Assembly (NCBI RefSeq): GCF_002303885.1 | Contig: NZ_MRCM01000010.1 | Coordinates: 62,001-126,000 of the forward strand | Reading direction: 5' to 3' | Source of the DNA: Flavobacterium sp. ACN2 | GTDB lineage: Bacteria > Bacteroidota > Bacteroidia > Flavobacteriales > Flavobacteriaceae | Length of the DNA stretch: 64,000 nucleotides | Shown here: positions 36,588 through 45,659 of the stretch, piece after piece | Numbering within the stretch: the stretch's first letter is position 1 | Layout: the number at the start of each line of letters is the position of its first letter | Notes under the pieces: model-generated | What the model saw: only the letters and a program-made list of their open reading frames with translations | Databases searched by the model: none | Told to the model about the DNA's origin: nothing | Program-made: the position numbers and the translations under genes

Positions 36588-36604
36588 AAACTTTGACAAA
36601 GTTT
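36588..36604. repeat. AAACTTTGACAAAGTTT palindrome, copy 2
   Basis: Palindrome on the other side of the long element from copy 1. Confidence 0.6.
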
Positions 36605-36727
36605 AACGGTTAAAAGATCTATGTTCATTTTAACTAAATAAAATGCCTTTTTTAACTCAAAGTAAAACTATGATTCTTTGTGTTTAAAAAATTAAAAATA
36701 TACTAACAGTTTAAAATAAATAATAAA

Positions 36728-38239
36728 ATGTATTCAGGTTCAGGATTTAGCAACTGGGAAATTGGAGATGTTGATGTATTTATAGATGAAAAAGGAATCC
36801 ATCATTTATTTCATTTAATCATTCCCAATCACGATTATATCGCTCATGCCATTTCAAAAGATGGCCTTTCGTGGAAACGAGTAAAAAATGCCCTATTTGT
36901 TGGCGATCCTGGAGAATGGGACGATGATATGTTATGGACGATGCATATCAGCAAAAAATCGGATGGCGAAGGTTATGAAATGTATTATACAGGTCTTAAA
37001 CGCCAAGATAAAGGAATCGAACAAAAAGTAGGAAGAGCAATTTCTACCGATCTGCTTACTTGGAAAAAAGAAAATCTATACGGACTTCCTTTTAAAAGTG
37101 AAGCGCCACATTATGAGGGCAAGAATAATAATCCGCGTCAATGGATAAGCTTTCGTGACCCATTTAAATACCAATACAAAGGAGAAGATTATTTGTTAAT
37201 CTGCGCCCGAAGCGCCTCTGGACCAACATACCGCAGAGGCTGTATTGGTGTAGCCAAAAGAGAAAAAGAAGGTTATGTGCTGCAAAAACCGCTTCATATT
37301 CCGTACGTGTATGATGATGTAGAATGCCCGTGTGTGTTTGAAATTAAAGGAACGCATTATCTTTTGGGATCCATTAGAGAAGATATTAAAATACGGTATT
37401 GGTCTTCGCCAGAATTTAGAGGAGAATATTCTGCATTTCACAACAATGTGCTGATGCCACAAGGAAACTATGCCGCCAGAGTGGTTAAAGATGGAAAACA
37501 TTATTTGGTTTACAATTTCTATTTCGCAGACGGAAACGTGAATACGCATCGTGTGATTCCGCCACCGAAAGAATTGGATGTCGATAAGAGCGGAAGACTT
37601 CTTTTGAAAAGCTATTATTATTGGCAAAAACTGTATCAGAAAACCATACTTCAAAAAGATCTGCCCCTTCCCTTACCTATTTTAGGAAATCCGACAGCAG
37701 AATTTGTTTTGGAAAACGAAAACAAATGGCGATTTGGATGCCGAAGCGGTTACGAAATTTATGGTTTCGAAAAGCCATCAAATGATTTTGTTTGGGAAGG
37801 AACATTGTCTGTTGAAGGAATGGGAAAAACGGGCTTTGTAATTGAATGTGATAAAGAAGGAACGGGCTATTATATTTCGATTGATTTTATGAATGGCTTC
37901 GTGCAGTTTAGAGCTTGGGGATTTAATGAAAAGGATGTGAAGAATAATTTTATCTTTGAAAACATCCAAACCAATCAGTTTGAAATTAGTGACGAAAAAC
38001 AGATTTCTTTTAAAATTATCCGCTACGGAAATTATTATGAACTTTCGATAAATGACATTGTAAAACTAACTTTATTGGATTTTAAATACAACGAAGGAAA
38101 AGTCGGAATCTATGTCTGTTCGGCTGTAATTTCGATAAGCGATTCTAAAATTCATGTCATTCCAGAACCAGAAAACGAATACGCAGCTTCTGATCCTGAA
38201 AAATATGATAATGAATTACAACCCAATTCTCTAATTTAA
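36728..38239 (+). CDS. GH32-like glycoside hydrolase (sucrose/fructan-active candidate)
   Basis: A 503-residue cytosolic-looking enzyme (no signal peptide). Residues 1-300 show the five-bladed propeller pattern of clan GH-J. GDVDVFIDEKGIHHLFH sits where GH32 has its NDPNG nucleophile block. FRDPFKY matches the RDP transition-state motif and DVECPCVFEI the EC acid/base motif. A C-terminal beta-sandwich (about residues 330-480) follows, as in GH32. The divergent nucleophile block means hydrolysis of sucrose is inferred from the neighbouring SPS and fructokinase. It could instead act on a phosphorylated or modified fructoside. Confidence 0.78.
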   Translation: MYSGSGFSNWEIGDVDVFIDEKGIHHLFHLIIPNHDYIAHAISKDGLSWKRVKNALFVGDPGEWDDDMLWTMHISKKSDGEGYEMYYTGLKRQDKGIEQKVGRAISTDLLTWKKENLYGLPFKSEAPHYEGKNNNPRQWISFRDPFKYQYKGEDYLLICARSASGPTYRRGCIGVAKREKEGYVLQKPLHIPYVYDDVECPCVFEIKGTHYLLGSIREDIKIRYWSSPEFRGEYSAFHNNVLMPQGNYAARVVKDGKHYLVYNFYFADGNVNTHRVIPPPKELDVDKSGRLLLKSYYYWQKLYQKTILQKDLPLPLPILGNPTAEFVLENENKWRFGCRSGYEIYGFEKPSNDFVWEGTLSVEGMGKTGFVIECDKEGTGYYISIDFMNGFVQFRAWGFNEKDVKNNFIFENIQTNQFEISDEKQISFKIIRYGNYYELSINDIVKLTLLDFKYNEGKVGIYVCSAVISISDSKIHVIPEPENEYAASDPEKYDNELQPNSLI

Positions 38240-38245
38240 ATACTT

Positions 38246-38767
38246 ATGAATATACAACCCCTTAAAATCGGTATGGCATTGATACTTTTAATGTCTCTTA
38301 ATTTTGCTAATGCCCAACAGAAAGATGCTGAAAAATGCCGTTATACCAAAACACCTCAAGGTTATCTGATGGTTCTTCGCGAAGGCGATAATGTTTTGGA
38401 ACTAATTGAAAAATTAGCCAAAGAGCAAAATATTCCGTCAGCAAATTTTACTGGAATAGGTTTTGCACAAGATGCCACTTTTGGATTTTATGATTTCAAC
38501 CAAAAGAAATTTCACCCCAAAACTTTCAATAAAGTAGAAATGGGAAGCATTACGGGATCTATTGCTTGGAGCGGCGACAAACCTTCAATACATATGCACG
38601 GAGTTGCAACCGATGATAAATTTGATGCTTACGGCGGTCATATTCTTGGACTGAAAGTAGGAACGGGTTCTATGGAAATTTATATCACAGTGAATCCTGA
38701 AAAACTAGAAAGAAAAATAGAACAGCCATTGAATGCAAATGTGTTACAATTGCCTTGTTTAAAGTAG
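38246..38767 (+). CDS. Exported PPC-domain (DUF296) protein
   Basis: A 173-residue protein with a clear signal peptide (MALILLMSLNFANAQQ). A single PPC/DUF296 domain follows (GYLMVLREGDNVLELIEKLAKEQNI, FTGIGFAQDATFGFYD, IHMHGVATDD with the conserved His cluster, GGHILGLKVG). PPC domains are usually cytosolic and found in AT-hook proteins, so export is unusual. It begins 7 bases after the GH32-like gene and is probably co-transcribed with it. Its role is unknown. Confidence 0.82.
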   Translation: MNIQPLKIGMALILLMSLNFANAQQKDAEKCRYTKTPQGYLMVLREGDNVLELIEKLAKEQNIPSANFTGIGFAQDATFGFYDFNQKKFHPKTFNKVEMGSITGSIAWSGDKPSIHMHGVATDDKFDAYGGHILGLKVGTGSMEIYITVNPEKLERKIEQPLNANVLQLPCLK

Positions 38768-38781
38768 ATTTTTGCCGTCTT

Positions 38782-38815
38782 AAACTTTGTCAAAGTTTAG
38801 AACTTTGACAAAGTT
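38782..38815. repeat. Tandem AACTTTGnCAAAGTT palindromes, copies 3 and 4
   Basis: Two palindromes, AAACTTTGTCAAAGTTT and AACTTTGACAAAGTT, lie 2 bases apart just after the PPC gene. They may act as a terminator-like structure, but no T-run follows. Confidence 0.6.
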
Positions 38816-38920
38816 GTCTTACCAGTCTTCTCAAAAAATATAAGTAAACAGGATAATAAAGCTGTTTTTATTTTGAAAGATAAAACCTATATTGGCATTC
38901 CAAACTGATAATTCTAAAAA

Positions 38921-39511
38921 ATGCCACATAGTCCTTCTCCAGAAGATGTAAAGAGAATTTTCGAAAATTATTTTACTGCCGATATGAATATCTGGACGGG
39001 ATTTTCGGAAAAAATTAGAGTTCGTGAATTTGACAAATCTGAAATTATAAAAGATTATCACGGTGTCGAAAAATATCTTAACATCATTATTAAAGGATCG
39101 GCTGGACTATTTGTTTGGGATGGCAAAAGAGATATTTGCATTAATCTTCTTTACGAAAATAGTTTTATTAGCGATTATATGTCTTTCTTAAATCAGCAGC
39201 CGTCTGTTATTAAAACCGAAGCTTTAGAAGATGTAACGCTTTGGTCTATTTCTAATCAAGATTTAAATGAATTGTACCAAAGATCGGAAACGGGTTTGCG
39301 AATCGGAAAAGCTATTTCTGAAATGTTGTATGTGCGTAAGCAGCAAGAACAAATTAACCTGCTGACACTTTCGCCACAAGAACGTTATTTAAAACTTATA
39401 GAAGGACGTCCAGAAATTTTTCAAAGAACGCCACTTAAAATCATTGCTTCCTATTTGGGATTAACGGCCGAAAGTTTAAGCCGAATTCGAAAAAGAGTTA
39501 TGGAAAAATGA
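38921..39511 (+). CDS. Crp/Fnr-family transcriptional regulator
   Basis: A 196-residue protein. A cyclic-nucleotide-binding-like beta roll (residues about 20-120: IIIKGSAGLFVWDGKRDICINLLYENSFI) precedes a C-terminal helix-turn-helix (TPLKIIASYLGLTAESLSRIRKRV). It has only one cysteine, so it is not an oxygen-sensing [4Fe-4S] FNR. Relatives in Bacteroidota often act on nearby transporter or protease genes. The CPBP protease gene 76 bases downstream is a possible target. Confidence 0.9.
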   Translation: MPHSPSPEDVKRIFENYFTADMNIWTGFSEKIRVREFDKSEIIKDYHGVEKYLNIIIKGSAGLFVWDGKRDICINLLYENSFISDYMSFLNQQPSVIKTEALEDVTLWSISNQDLNELYQRSETGLRIGKAISEMLYVRKQQEQINLLTLSPQERYLKLIEGRPEIFQRTPLKIIASYLGLTAESLSRIRKRVMEK

Positions 39512-39587
39512 TTTCTTACCCAAAGTCAATTTTATTTTCATTTTCGTGCCCTAAGTTTGCTTCACTAAACCAAACAAATTTAAAACG

Positions 39588-40277
39588 ATGAAAAATAAAA
39601 TCAACTTTGGCGCTATTATAGTTTATTATGTAATTGCTGTAATCTGCAGATATGCAGCTGTTAAAACCAATTTATTATCTGGAATAGAAAATCCGTATTT
39701 AGCCATTTTGCTGCGCGGTGTTGGTCCTGCTTTAGGAGCTTGGGCTGTAATAAAAATATTCTCGCTTCATAATCCGATGTCATTAAAAGGGATTTATAAA
39801 AATGCTCTAGTTCCGTTTGCCGTTTATTGGATTCTTCCAGCCGTTTTAATTGCAAGTGTTTATTACTTTACAATCGGTAAATTTCCAATTTTATTAATGT
39901 TTACGGTTTTGGCTTACGGACTTTTAGAAGAAATCGGTTGGCGCGGATTTTTACAAGAACAATTAAAATCGCTTCCTAAATTTACTTCGATATTGATTAT
40001 TGCTTTACTTTGGTTTGCATGGCATTTAAACTTCGAAATAACGCCAAGCAATATGACTTTCTTCGGAATCATTTTCTTCGGAAGTTGGGGAATCGGAAAA
40101 GTATATACTTCTACAGGATCGTTATTGGCAGTTGCAGGAGTGCATTCGCTAAACAATTTCTTCCGTAATGGCTTGCATGAAACAGAGCTTACTTTAATCG
40201 TTGTGTTATTAGTAATATGGGTTGGTTTTATTATTCTTTATAACAGAAAATATAAAACTGTAGTAAATCCAACATAG
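39588..40277 (+). CDS. CPBP-family intramembrane metalloprotease
   Basis: A 229-residue, multi-helix membrane protein with the Abi/CPBP motifs LLEEIGWRGFLQEQL (EExxxR), WFAWHLNFE (FxxxH) and GVHSLNNFFRN (HxxxN). Related proteins process prenylated or small peptide substrates and can give self-immunity to bacteriocins. It lies just after a Crp-like regulator in the same direction. Confidence 0.88.
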   Translation: MKNKINFGAIIVYYVIAVICRYAAVKTNLLSGIENPYLAILLRGVGPALGAWAVIKIFSLHNPMSLKGIYKNALVPFAVYWILPAVLIASVYYFTIGKFPILLMFTVLAYGLLEEIGWRGFLQEQLKSLPKFTSILIIALLWFAWHLNFEITPSNMTFFGIIFFGSWGIGKVYTSTGSLLAVAGVHSLNNFFRNGLHETELTLIVVLLVIWVGFIILYNRKYKTVVNPT

Positions 40278-40340
40278 ACTTTAAACCCTAAACTTTGACT
40301 TCAATGAACCTTTATCTTCAATAAAATAACCCCAATCATT

Positions 40341-40442
40341 GTCATTTCGACCGAAGGGAGAAATCTCCACAAGTAGCTCCGCAACGAAAATCCAATCTTT
40401 GTCGAGCTACTAACGGAGATTTCTCCCTTCGGTCGAAATGAC
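40341..40442. repeat. Long palindromic intergenic element, copy 2
   Basis: GTCATTTCGACCGAAGGG at the left end and its exact complement at the right enclose GAGAAATCTCC arms and a middle AGCTCCGCAACGAAAATCC / AATCTTTGTCGAGCTAC. The middle is the reverse of copy 1's (36407-36539), so the two copies are inverted relative to each other. Confidence 0.85.
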
Positions 40443-40525
40443 AAAAATGTGAAAACCAACTTTATAATTTATCTTTCCTCGAAGTTCTTTACACCCATGG
40501 TTTAAAACTTAAAAATTATTCTCCC

Positions 40526-40882
<357 letters not shown>

Positions 40883-41052
40883 TTATTTAATGCGCTATTT
40901 TTTGCAAAAGTAAAAATTATCTTTTAAATCAATTTTCTCACATTTTTTTCTAATAATAACTCATTGTAAACTTTTAAAATAAAGTTGAAATTTTGTTAAT
41001 TTCTTATGGAATTAAGTAAGATCATTTAAGTTTTTATGATTAAATTGGTTGT

Positions 41053-42180
41053 ATGAGAACAAATCCTGACGTACTTATTATTGGAGGCGGTCTTGCTGGC
41101 CTGGCAAGTGCTTTACACTTATCCAAAAAAGGATTGAAGGTGATTCTTATCGAAAAAAACACCTATCCAAAACATAAAGTTTGCGGAGAATATATCTCAA
41201 ATGAAATCTTGCCTTATTTATTTTGGTTGGAATTAGATGTTAGGGAACTTCAGCCAACCAGTATTTCTAATTTTGAATTTACAGCCCAAAACGGAAAAAC
41301 AGCAAAAACTAAACTTCCACTGGGCGGTTTCGGAATCAGCCGTTATGCAATGGATAATTTCTTGTTTGAAAAAGCAACCGAAAATGGCTGTACTATTATA
41401 ACCGATCACGTCTCTCATATTTCTTTTGAAAATGAGATTTTTACTGTCACTACTTCCGAAGAAATTATTTCATCAAAAATAGTTTTAGGCGCTTACGGCA
41501 AAAGATCGAATATAGATCAGGTTTTGTCAAGAGATTTTATTGCTAAAAAATCACCTTGGCTAGCCGTAAAAGGACATTACAAAGGAAATTTTGACGAAAG
41601 TCTTGTGGCTTTGTACAATTTTCAAGGCGGATATTGCGGCGTTTCAAAGGTCGAAAACGACGTTATAAATATTTGCTATTTAGCGGATTTTGATACTTTT
41701 AAAAAATACAAAAACATCGAAGAGTACCAAAAAGCGGTGCTTTATAAAAATAAAAAATTGAAAGGGATTTTTGAAAACAGCACTTCCCTATTCGAAAAGC
41801 CTTTAACGATCAGTCAGATTTCATTCGATAAAAAAGAACCTGTAGAAAATCACATTTTAATGATTGGAGACACCGCAGGATTAATTCATCCCATGTGTGG
41901 CAACGGAATGGCAATGGCAATTCATAGCGCTAAAATAGCTTCTGAGCTTGTGCTTGATTTTTATTATGGAAAAATAGAATCGAGAAGCGAATTTGAAAAA
42001 GAATACATTAAAGAATGGAAAAAGCATTTTAGCAAAAGATTATTCTTTGGTAGAGTTTTAGCCAAAGCGCTGACACATAAAAATCTGACTCATATCATGA
42101 CAACTGTCGCAGCATCAATTCCTGCATTACTATCGTTCATTATAAAACAAACGCACGGCCGACCAATAACAATTGAATAA
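41053..42180 (+). CDS. FAD-dependent monooxygenase/reductase (geranylgeranyl reductase-like) of the PKS cluster
   Basis: A 375-residue flavoprotein with the FAD dinucleotide motif LIIGGGLAGLASALHLSKKG, then EKNTYPKHKVCGEYIS typical of the geranylgeranyl-reductase/UbiH group, and IGDTAGLIHPMCGNGMAMA at the flavin-binding C-terminal site. It probably oxidises the polyketide product or reduces its chain. It is the first gene of a seven-gene run with gaps or overlaps of at most about 12 bases, ending with a phosphopantetheinyl transferase. Confidence 0.88.
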   Translation: MRTNPDVLIIGGGLAGLASALHLSKKGLKVILIEKNTYPKHKVCGEYISNEILPYLFWLELDVRELQPTSISNFEFTAQNGKTAKTKLPLGGFGISRYAMDNFLFEKATENGCTIITDHVSHISFENEIFTVTTSEEIISSKIVLGAYGKRSNIDQVLSRDFIAKKSPWLAVKGHYKGNFDESLVALYNFQGGYCGVSKVENDVINICYLADFDTFKKYKNIEEYQKAVLYKNKKLKGIFENSTSLFEKPLTISQISFDKKEPVENHILMIGDTAGLIHPMCGNGMAMAIHSAKIASELVLDFYYGKIESRSEFEKEYIKEWKKHFSKRLFFGRVLAKALTHKNLTHIMTTVAASIPALLSFIIKQTHGRPITIE

Positions 42181-42894
42181 ATGGGTGTAAACACTAAATA
42201 TAGAACAGAAGAAATTGAAATAATGGATGATTTTTCGCTTCAAAGCGAAGAGCTTATTGGCGCGTTAGATCAAATTGCTTCTATTAATCAATTGCTTGGC
42301 GGAAATAAACTCACGCTTAATGGCATAAAAGAACTTTTAAAAAAGACGGATACTTCTCAAACCATTACCATCGCCGATATTGGATGCGGAAATGGAGACA
42401 TGCTAAGAATGCTTGCCAAATATGGAAAAAAGCAAAATCTTCAGTTCCAATTAATTGGAATCGATGCCAATGCTTTTACCATTGATTATGCCAAGAAACT
42501 GTCAAAAGATTTTCCGAACATATCATATAGCTGCATGGATATTTTTAGCGAAGATTTCAATCGGCTAAAATACGATATTGTTTTGTGCACGCTAACGCTG
42601 CATCATTTTACCACCAGTCAAATTGATGAAGTAATGGATACTTTAAACCAAAATGCTTCGATTGGAATTGTGGTAAACGATCTTCACAGAAGCAAAATTG
42701 CGTATCGATTGTTTGAGCTCATAAGCGTTGTGTTCAATCTCAATACAATGTCGCGCAACGATGGTTTGATTTCTATTTTAAAAGGATTCAAAAAAAACGA
42801 ATTGGAGCATTTCTCCAAAAAACTAAATCTAAAAAACTATTCCATAAACTGGAAATGGGCCTTTCGCTACCAGTGGATAATTACTAAAATATGA
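42181..42894 (+). CDS. SAM-dependent methyltransferase of the PKS cluster
   Basis: A 237-residue class I methyltransferase with motif I IADIGCGNGDMLRMLAK, LIGIDAN and a YDIVLCTLTLHHF motif IV region. The start follows the stop of the flavoprotein directly, and the end overlaps the PKS gene by 4 bases (ATGA). It probably methylates the phenolic or pyrone product, which is inferred from context. Confidence 0.9.
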   Translation: MGVNTKYRTEEIEIMDDFSLQSEELIGALDQIASINQLLGGNKLTLNGIKELLKKTDTSQTITIADIGCGNGDMLRMLAKYGKKQNLQFQLIGIDANAFTIDYAKKLSKDFPNISYSCMDIFSEDFNRLKYDIVLCTLTLHHFTTSQIDEVMDTLNQNASIGIVVNDLHRSKIAYRLFELISVVFNLNTMSRNDGLISILKGFKKNELEHFSKKLNLKNYSINWKWAFRYQWIITKI

Positions 42895-43943
42895 GTGTAA
42901 AGATAATCACGGCTGTTAAACAGCTTCCGCAATATTCTCGAACGACCGAAGAAATACTTCCGCTTGTAGACGTATGGCTTGAAGGTCAGGAAGAGCGTTT
43001 TATCAAAAAAGTAAAAAAGATATTCGAAGGCGCTTCTGTAGACAAGCGCTATTCTATCATGGAACCTTCGGAAGTTTTTAACGCTACTTCATTTGAAGAA
43101 AAAAATGATATTTATAGCCGCGAAATGATTGTTCTAGGACATCAAGTTCTCGAAAAAGCATTAGAAAAAACAGGCTGGGATCCGCAGAGTTTAGACTATA
43201 TTATTACGGTAAGCTGTACCGGAATTATGATTCCTTCGCTTGACGCTTATCTGATTAATAAAATGAAATTAAGACAAGATATTGTTCGTCTTCCTGTAAC
43301 CGAAATGGGCTGCGCAGCAGGAATTTCTGGAATTATTTACGCTAAGAATTTTCTAAAATCGAATCCTGGAAAACGTGCTGCGGTAATAGCAGTAGAATCG
43401 CCAACTGCCACTTTTCAGCTCGATGATTTCTCCATGCCAAATATTGTAAGCGCTGCAATTTTTGGAGATGGAGCGGCTTGCTGTTTATTGTCTTCAAAAG
43501 AAGAAGATGCTGGTCCTGAAATTCTCGACGAACAGATGTATCATTTTTATGATGCCGAACATATGATGGGTTTCAAGTTAACCAACGGCGGACTGCAAAT
43601 GGTTCTCGATATTGAAGTTCCAGATACCATTGCTTCTCATTTTGGCGATATTATTCATCCTTTTTTAAAGCAGAATAATCTTGAAATTAAAGATATTGAC
43701 CACATGATTTTTCATCCCGGAGGAAAAAAAATCGTAACAACGGTTGAATCGCTTTTTGCCGGATTGGAAAAAAATATTGACGACACTAAAGAAATTCTCA
43801 AACAATACGGCAATATGTCGAGCGCAACCGTTTTGTATGTTTTAGAAAACATTATGAATCGAAATCCGAAAAAAGGAGAAAAAGGTTTAATGCTGAGTTT
43901 TGGTCCAGGATTTTCGGCACAAAGAGTTTTATTGCAATGGTAA
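42891..43943 (+). CDS. Type III polyketide synthase
   Basis: A 350-residue chalcone-synthase-like enzyme. The catalytic triad is visible: Cys141 in TEMGCAAGISG, His in MIFHPGGKKIV and Asn in GNMSSATVLYVL. ITVSCTGIMIPSLDAYL and a C-terminal GFGPG-type loop (SFGPGFSAQ) complete the fold. It extends an acyl starter with malonyl units to give a resorcinol, pyrone or phloroglucinol. The neighbouring FabZ-like, KS and ACP genes suggest that a dedicated acyl-ACP supplies the starter. Confidence 0.93.
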   Translation: MSVKIITAVKQLPQYSRTTEEILPLVDVWLEGQEERFIKKVKKIFEGASVDKRYSIMEPSEVFNATSFEEKNDIYSREMIVLGHQVLEKALEKTGWDPQSLDYIITVSCTGIMIPSLDAYLINKMKLRQDIVRLPVTEMGCAAGISGIIYAKNFLKSNPGKRAAVIAVESPTATFQLDDFSMPNIVSAAIFGDGAACCLLSSKEEDAGPEILDEQMYHFYDAEHMMGFKLTNGGLQMVLDIEVPDTIASHFGDIIHPFLKQNNLEIKDIDHMIFHPGGKKIVTTVESLFAGLEKNIDDTKEILKQYGNMSSATVLYVLENIMNRNPKKGEKGLMLSFGPGFSAQRVLLQW

Positions 43944-43955
43944 TTTTAAAAGCTT

Positions 43956-44393
43956 ATGAAATTAAATGATATTATAAAACAGCTACCCTACAGCGAACCT
44001 TTTTTGTTTGTAGATGAATTGCTTCACGCAGATGAAAATGGCGTAACTGGAACGTATACCTTCAAAGAAAATCTTGATTTTTACAAAGGCCATTTCAAAG
44101 ACAATCCGGTTACTCCAGGCGTTATTCTAACTGAAACAATGGCTCAGATTGGAATGGTTTGCTTGGGAATATTTTTGTTGGGAAATGAATTGGGAGAAAA
44201 TACTGTGATTGCCTTCACTTCTGCCGATATGGAATTTTTAAAACCCGTGTATCCAAATGAAAAAGTAACGGTAACTTCAGAGAAATTGTTCTTTCGCTTT
44301 GGAAAATTAAAATGCAATGCGGTCATGAAAAATGAAGCTGGACAAGAAGTTTGCAGAGGCGTTCTGGCAGGAATGATAACAAAAAGATTATGA
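43956..44393 (+). CDS. FabZ-like 3-hydroxyacyl-ACP dehydratase
   Basis: A 145-residue hotdog-fold protein. FYKGHFKDNPVTPGVILTETMAQIG holds the catalytic His and Glu of the FabZ/FabA type. It should remove water from 3-hydroxyacyl groups on the cluster's ACP. It begins 12 bases after the PKS gene and overlaps the KS gene by ATGA. A cluster-specific ketoreductase and enoyl reductase are absent and may be borrowed from primary fatty-acid synthesis. Confidence 0.9.
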   Translation: MKLNDIIKQLPYSEPFLFVDELLHADENGVTGTYTFKENLDFYKGHFKDNPVTPGVILTETMAQIGMVCLGIFLLGNELGENTVIAFTSADMEFLKPVYPNEKVTVTSEKLFFRFGKLKCNAVMKNEAGQEVCRGVLAGMITKRL

Positions 44394-45658
44394 AAAAACG
44401 AGTCGTTATAACAGGTATTGGAGTTGCAGCGCCAAATGGGGTTGGAATTCCTGCGTTTACTCATGCGCTGCAAAATGGCATTTCGGGTATTCGTCATGAT
44501 TCTCAGCTGGAAGAATTGCAATTTTCTTGTCAGATTGTAGGTCAGCCGCAAATATCTGAAGAGTTGAAAGCGCAGTATTTTACAGAACTCGAACTTCGCG
44601 GGTTTAACAGCACAGGAATTTTATACGGCGTTATTGCGGGTATGGAAGCTTGGAACAACGCAGGATTGCCTATTAACGAAAATCCAGATTGGAATAGCGG
44701 TGCCATCTTTGGAGCTGGAACTTCTGGAATTGATAAATTTCGTGAAAGCATTTATAAAATTGATGAACTGCAAGTCAGAAGATTAGGAAGTACAGTTGTT
44801 GCACAAACGATGAACAGCGGTGTAAGCGCTTATCTTGGAGGTAAAATCGGATTGGGAAATCAGGTAACGACCAATTCATCGGCTTGCACAACAGGAACTG
44901 AATCCATATTAATGGCTTACGACCGCATACAATCTGGACAAGCAAAACGAATATTAGCGGGAAGCACTTCTGACAGCGGTCCCTATATTTGGGGTGGATT
45001 TGACGCGCTTCGTGTCTGTTCTTCTAAATATAATGACAATCCCGAAGAAGGTTCAAGACCAATGAGTGCTTCCGCTGCCGGATTTGTTCCTGGAAGCGGT
45101 GCAGGAGCTTTTGTAATTGAAGATTTGGAAAGCGCTTTAGAACGCAACGCTACTATTTATGCCGAAATATTGGGTGGAAATGTCAATTCGGGCGGACAGC
45201 GCGACGGCGGAAGCATGACTGCTCCAAACAGTATAGCTGTGCAAAGATGTATTAAAACTGCTATTGCAAATGCCGGAATCCATCCCAATGAAATTGATGC
45301 TATAAACGGGCATTTAACAGCAACAACAAAAGACAGTCTGGAGATTGAAAACTGGACAAAAGCCTTGGAACGAAGCGGTTCTGATTTTCCGTATATTAAT
45401 TCGCTGAAAAGCTTAACAGGACATTGTTTAAGTGCTTCTGGAAGTATCGAAAGTGTTGCCGCGGTATTACAGCTTCACGAAGGTTTTTTATTTGGAAATA
45501 AAAACTGCTCTGATCTTCATCCTGAAATTGCGGCATTGATTGATCCTTCAAAAGCACTTATAGAAACGATTAAAACTAACCCAAAAATAATTGCAAAAGC
45601 CAGTTTTGGTTTTGGCGATGTAAACGCATGCGTAATATTTAAAAAATTCGAAAATTAA
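44390..45658 (+). CDS. Beta-ketoacyl-ACP synthase (FabF-like)
   Basis: About 422 residues from ATG 44390, chosen because it overlaps the upstream stop by four bases and opens with MKKRVVITGIGVAAPNG. Active-site Cys166 is in NSSACTTG, His in NGHLTATTKDS and His in LTGHCLSASGSIE, the Cys-His-His triad. It performs decarboxylative condensation on ACP. Together with the ACP and FabZ-like gene it forms a small type II chain-building unit feeding the type III PKS. Confidence 0.92.
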   Translation: MKKRVVITGIGVAAPNGVGIPAFTHALQNGISGIRHDSQLEELQFSCQIVGQPQISEELKAQYFTELELRGFNSTGILYGVIAGMEAWNNAGLPINENPDWNSGAIFGAGTSGIDKFRESIYKIDELQVRRLGSTVVAQTMNSGVSAYLGGKIGLGNQVTTNSSACTTGTESILMAYDRIQSGQAKRILAGSTSDSGPYIWGGFDALRVCSSKYNDNPEEGSRPMSASAAGFVPGSGAGAFVIEDLESALERNATIYAEILGGNVNSGGQRDGGSMTAPNSIAVQRCIKTAIANAGIHPNEIDAINGHLTATTKDSLEIENWTKALERSGSDFPYINSLKSLTGHCLSASGSIESVAAVLQLHEGFLFGNKNCSDLHPEIAALIDPSKALIETIKTNPKIIAKASFGFGDVNACVIFKKFEN

Positions 45659-45659
45659 A

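Larger units (their letters stand above)
36231..36727. other. Repeat-filled gap between SPS and GH32-like genes
   Basis: Nearly 500 non-coding bases. They hold the long palindromic element at 36407-36539, flanked by two AACTTTGnCAAAGTT palindromes (36336-36350 and 36588-36604). No gene is supported; an ORF across the element is an artefact of the repeat. Confidence 0.6.

Noticed and set aside
36393..36596. Plus-strand ORF of 67 codons in the sugar locus gap
   Set aside because: It is the translation of the palindromic repeat element (the same sequence recurs at 40341 inverted) and is not protein-like.
38921..39511. Crp/Fnr-family protein as the regulator of the FNR-like boxes
   Set aside because: It has a single Cys, so no Fe-S sensor, lies 34 kb away and has no such box at its own promoter. 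Another Crp/Fnr protein in the genome is as likely.
36336..40442. CRISPR array
   Set aside because: The repeats are few, palindromic, unevenly spaced and without equal-length spacers, and there are no cas genes.
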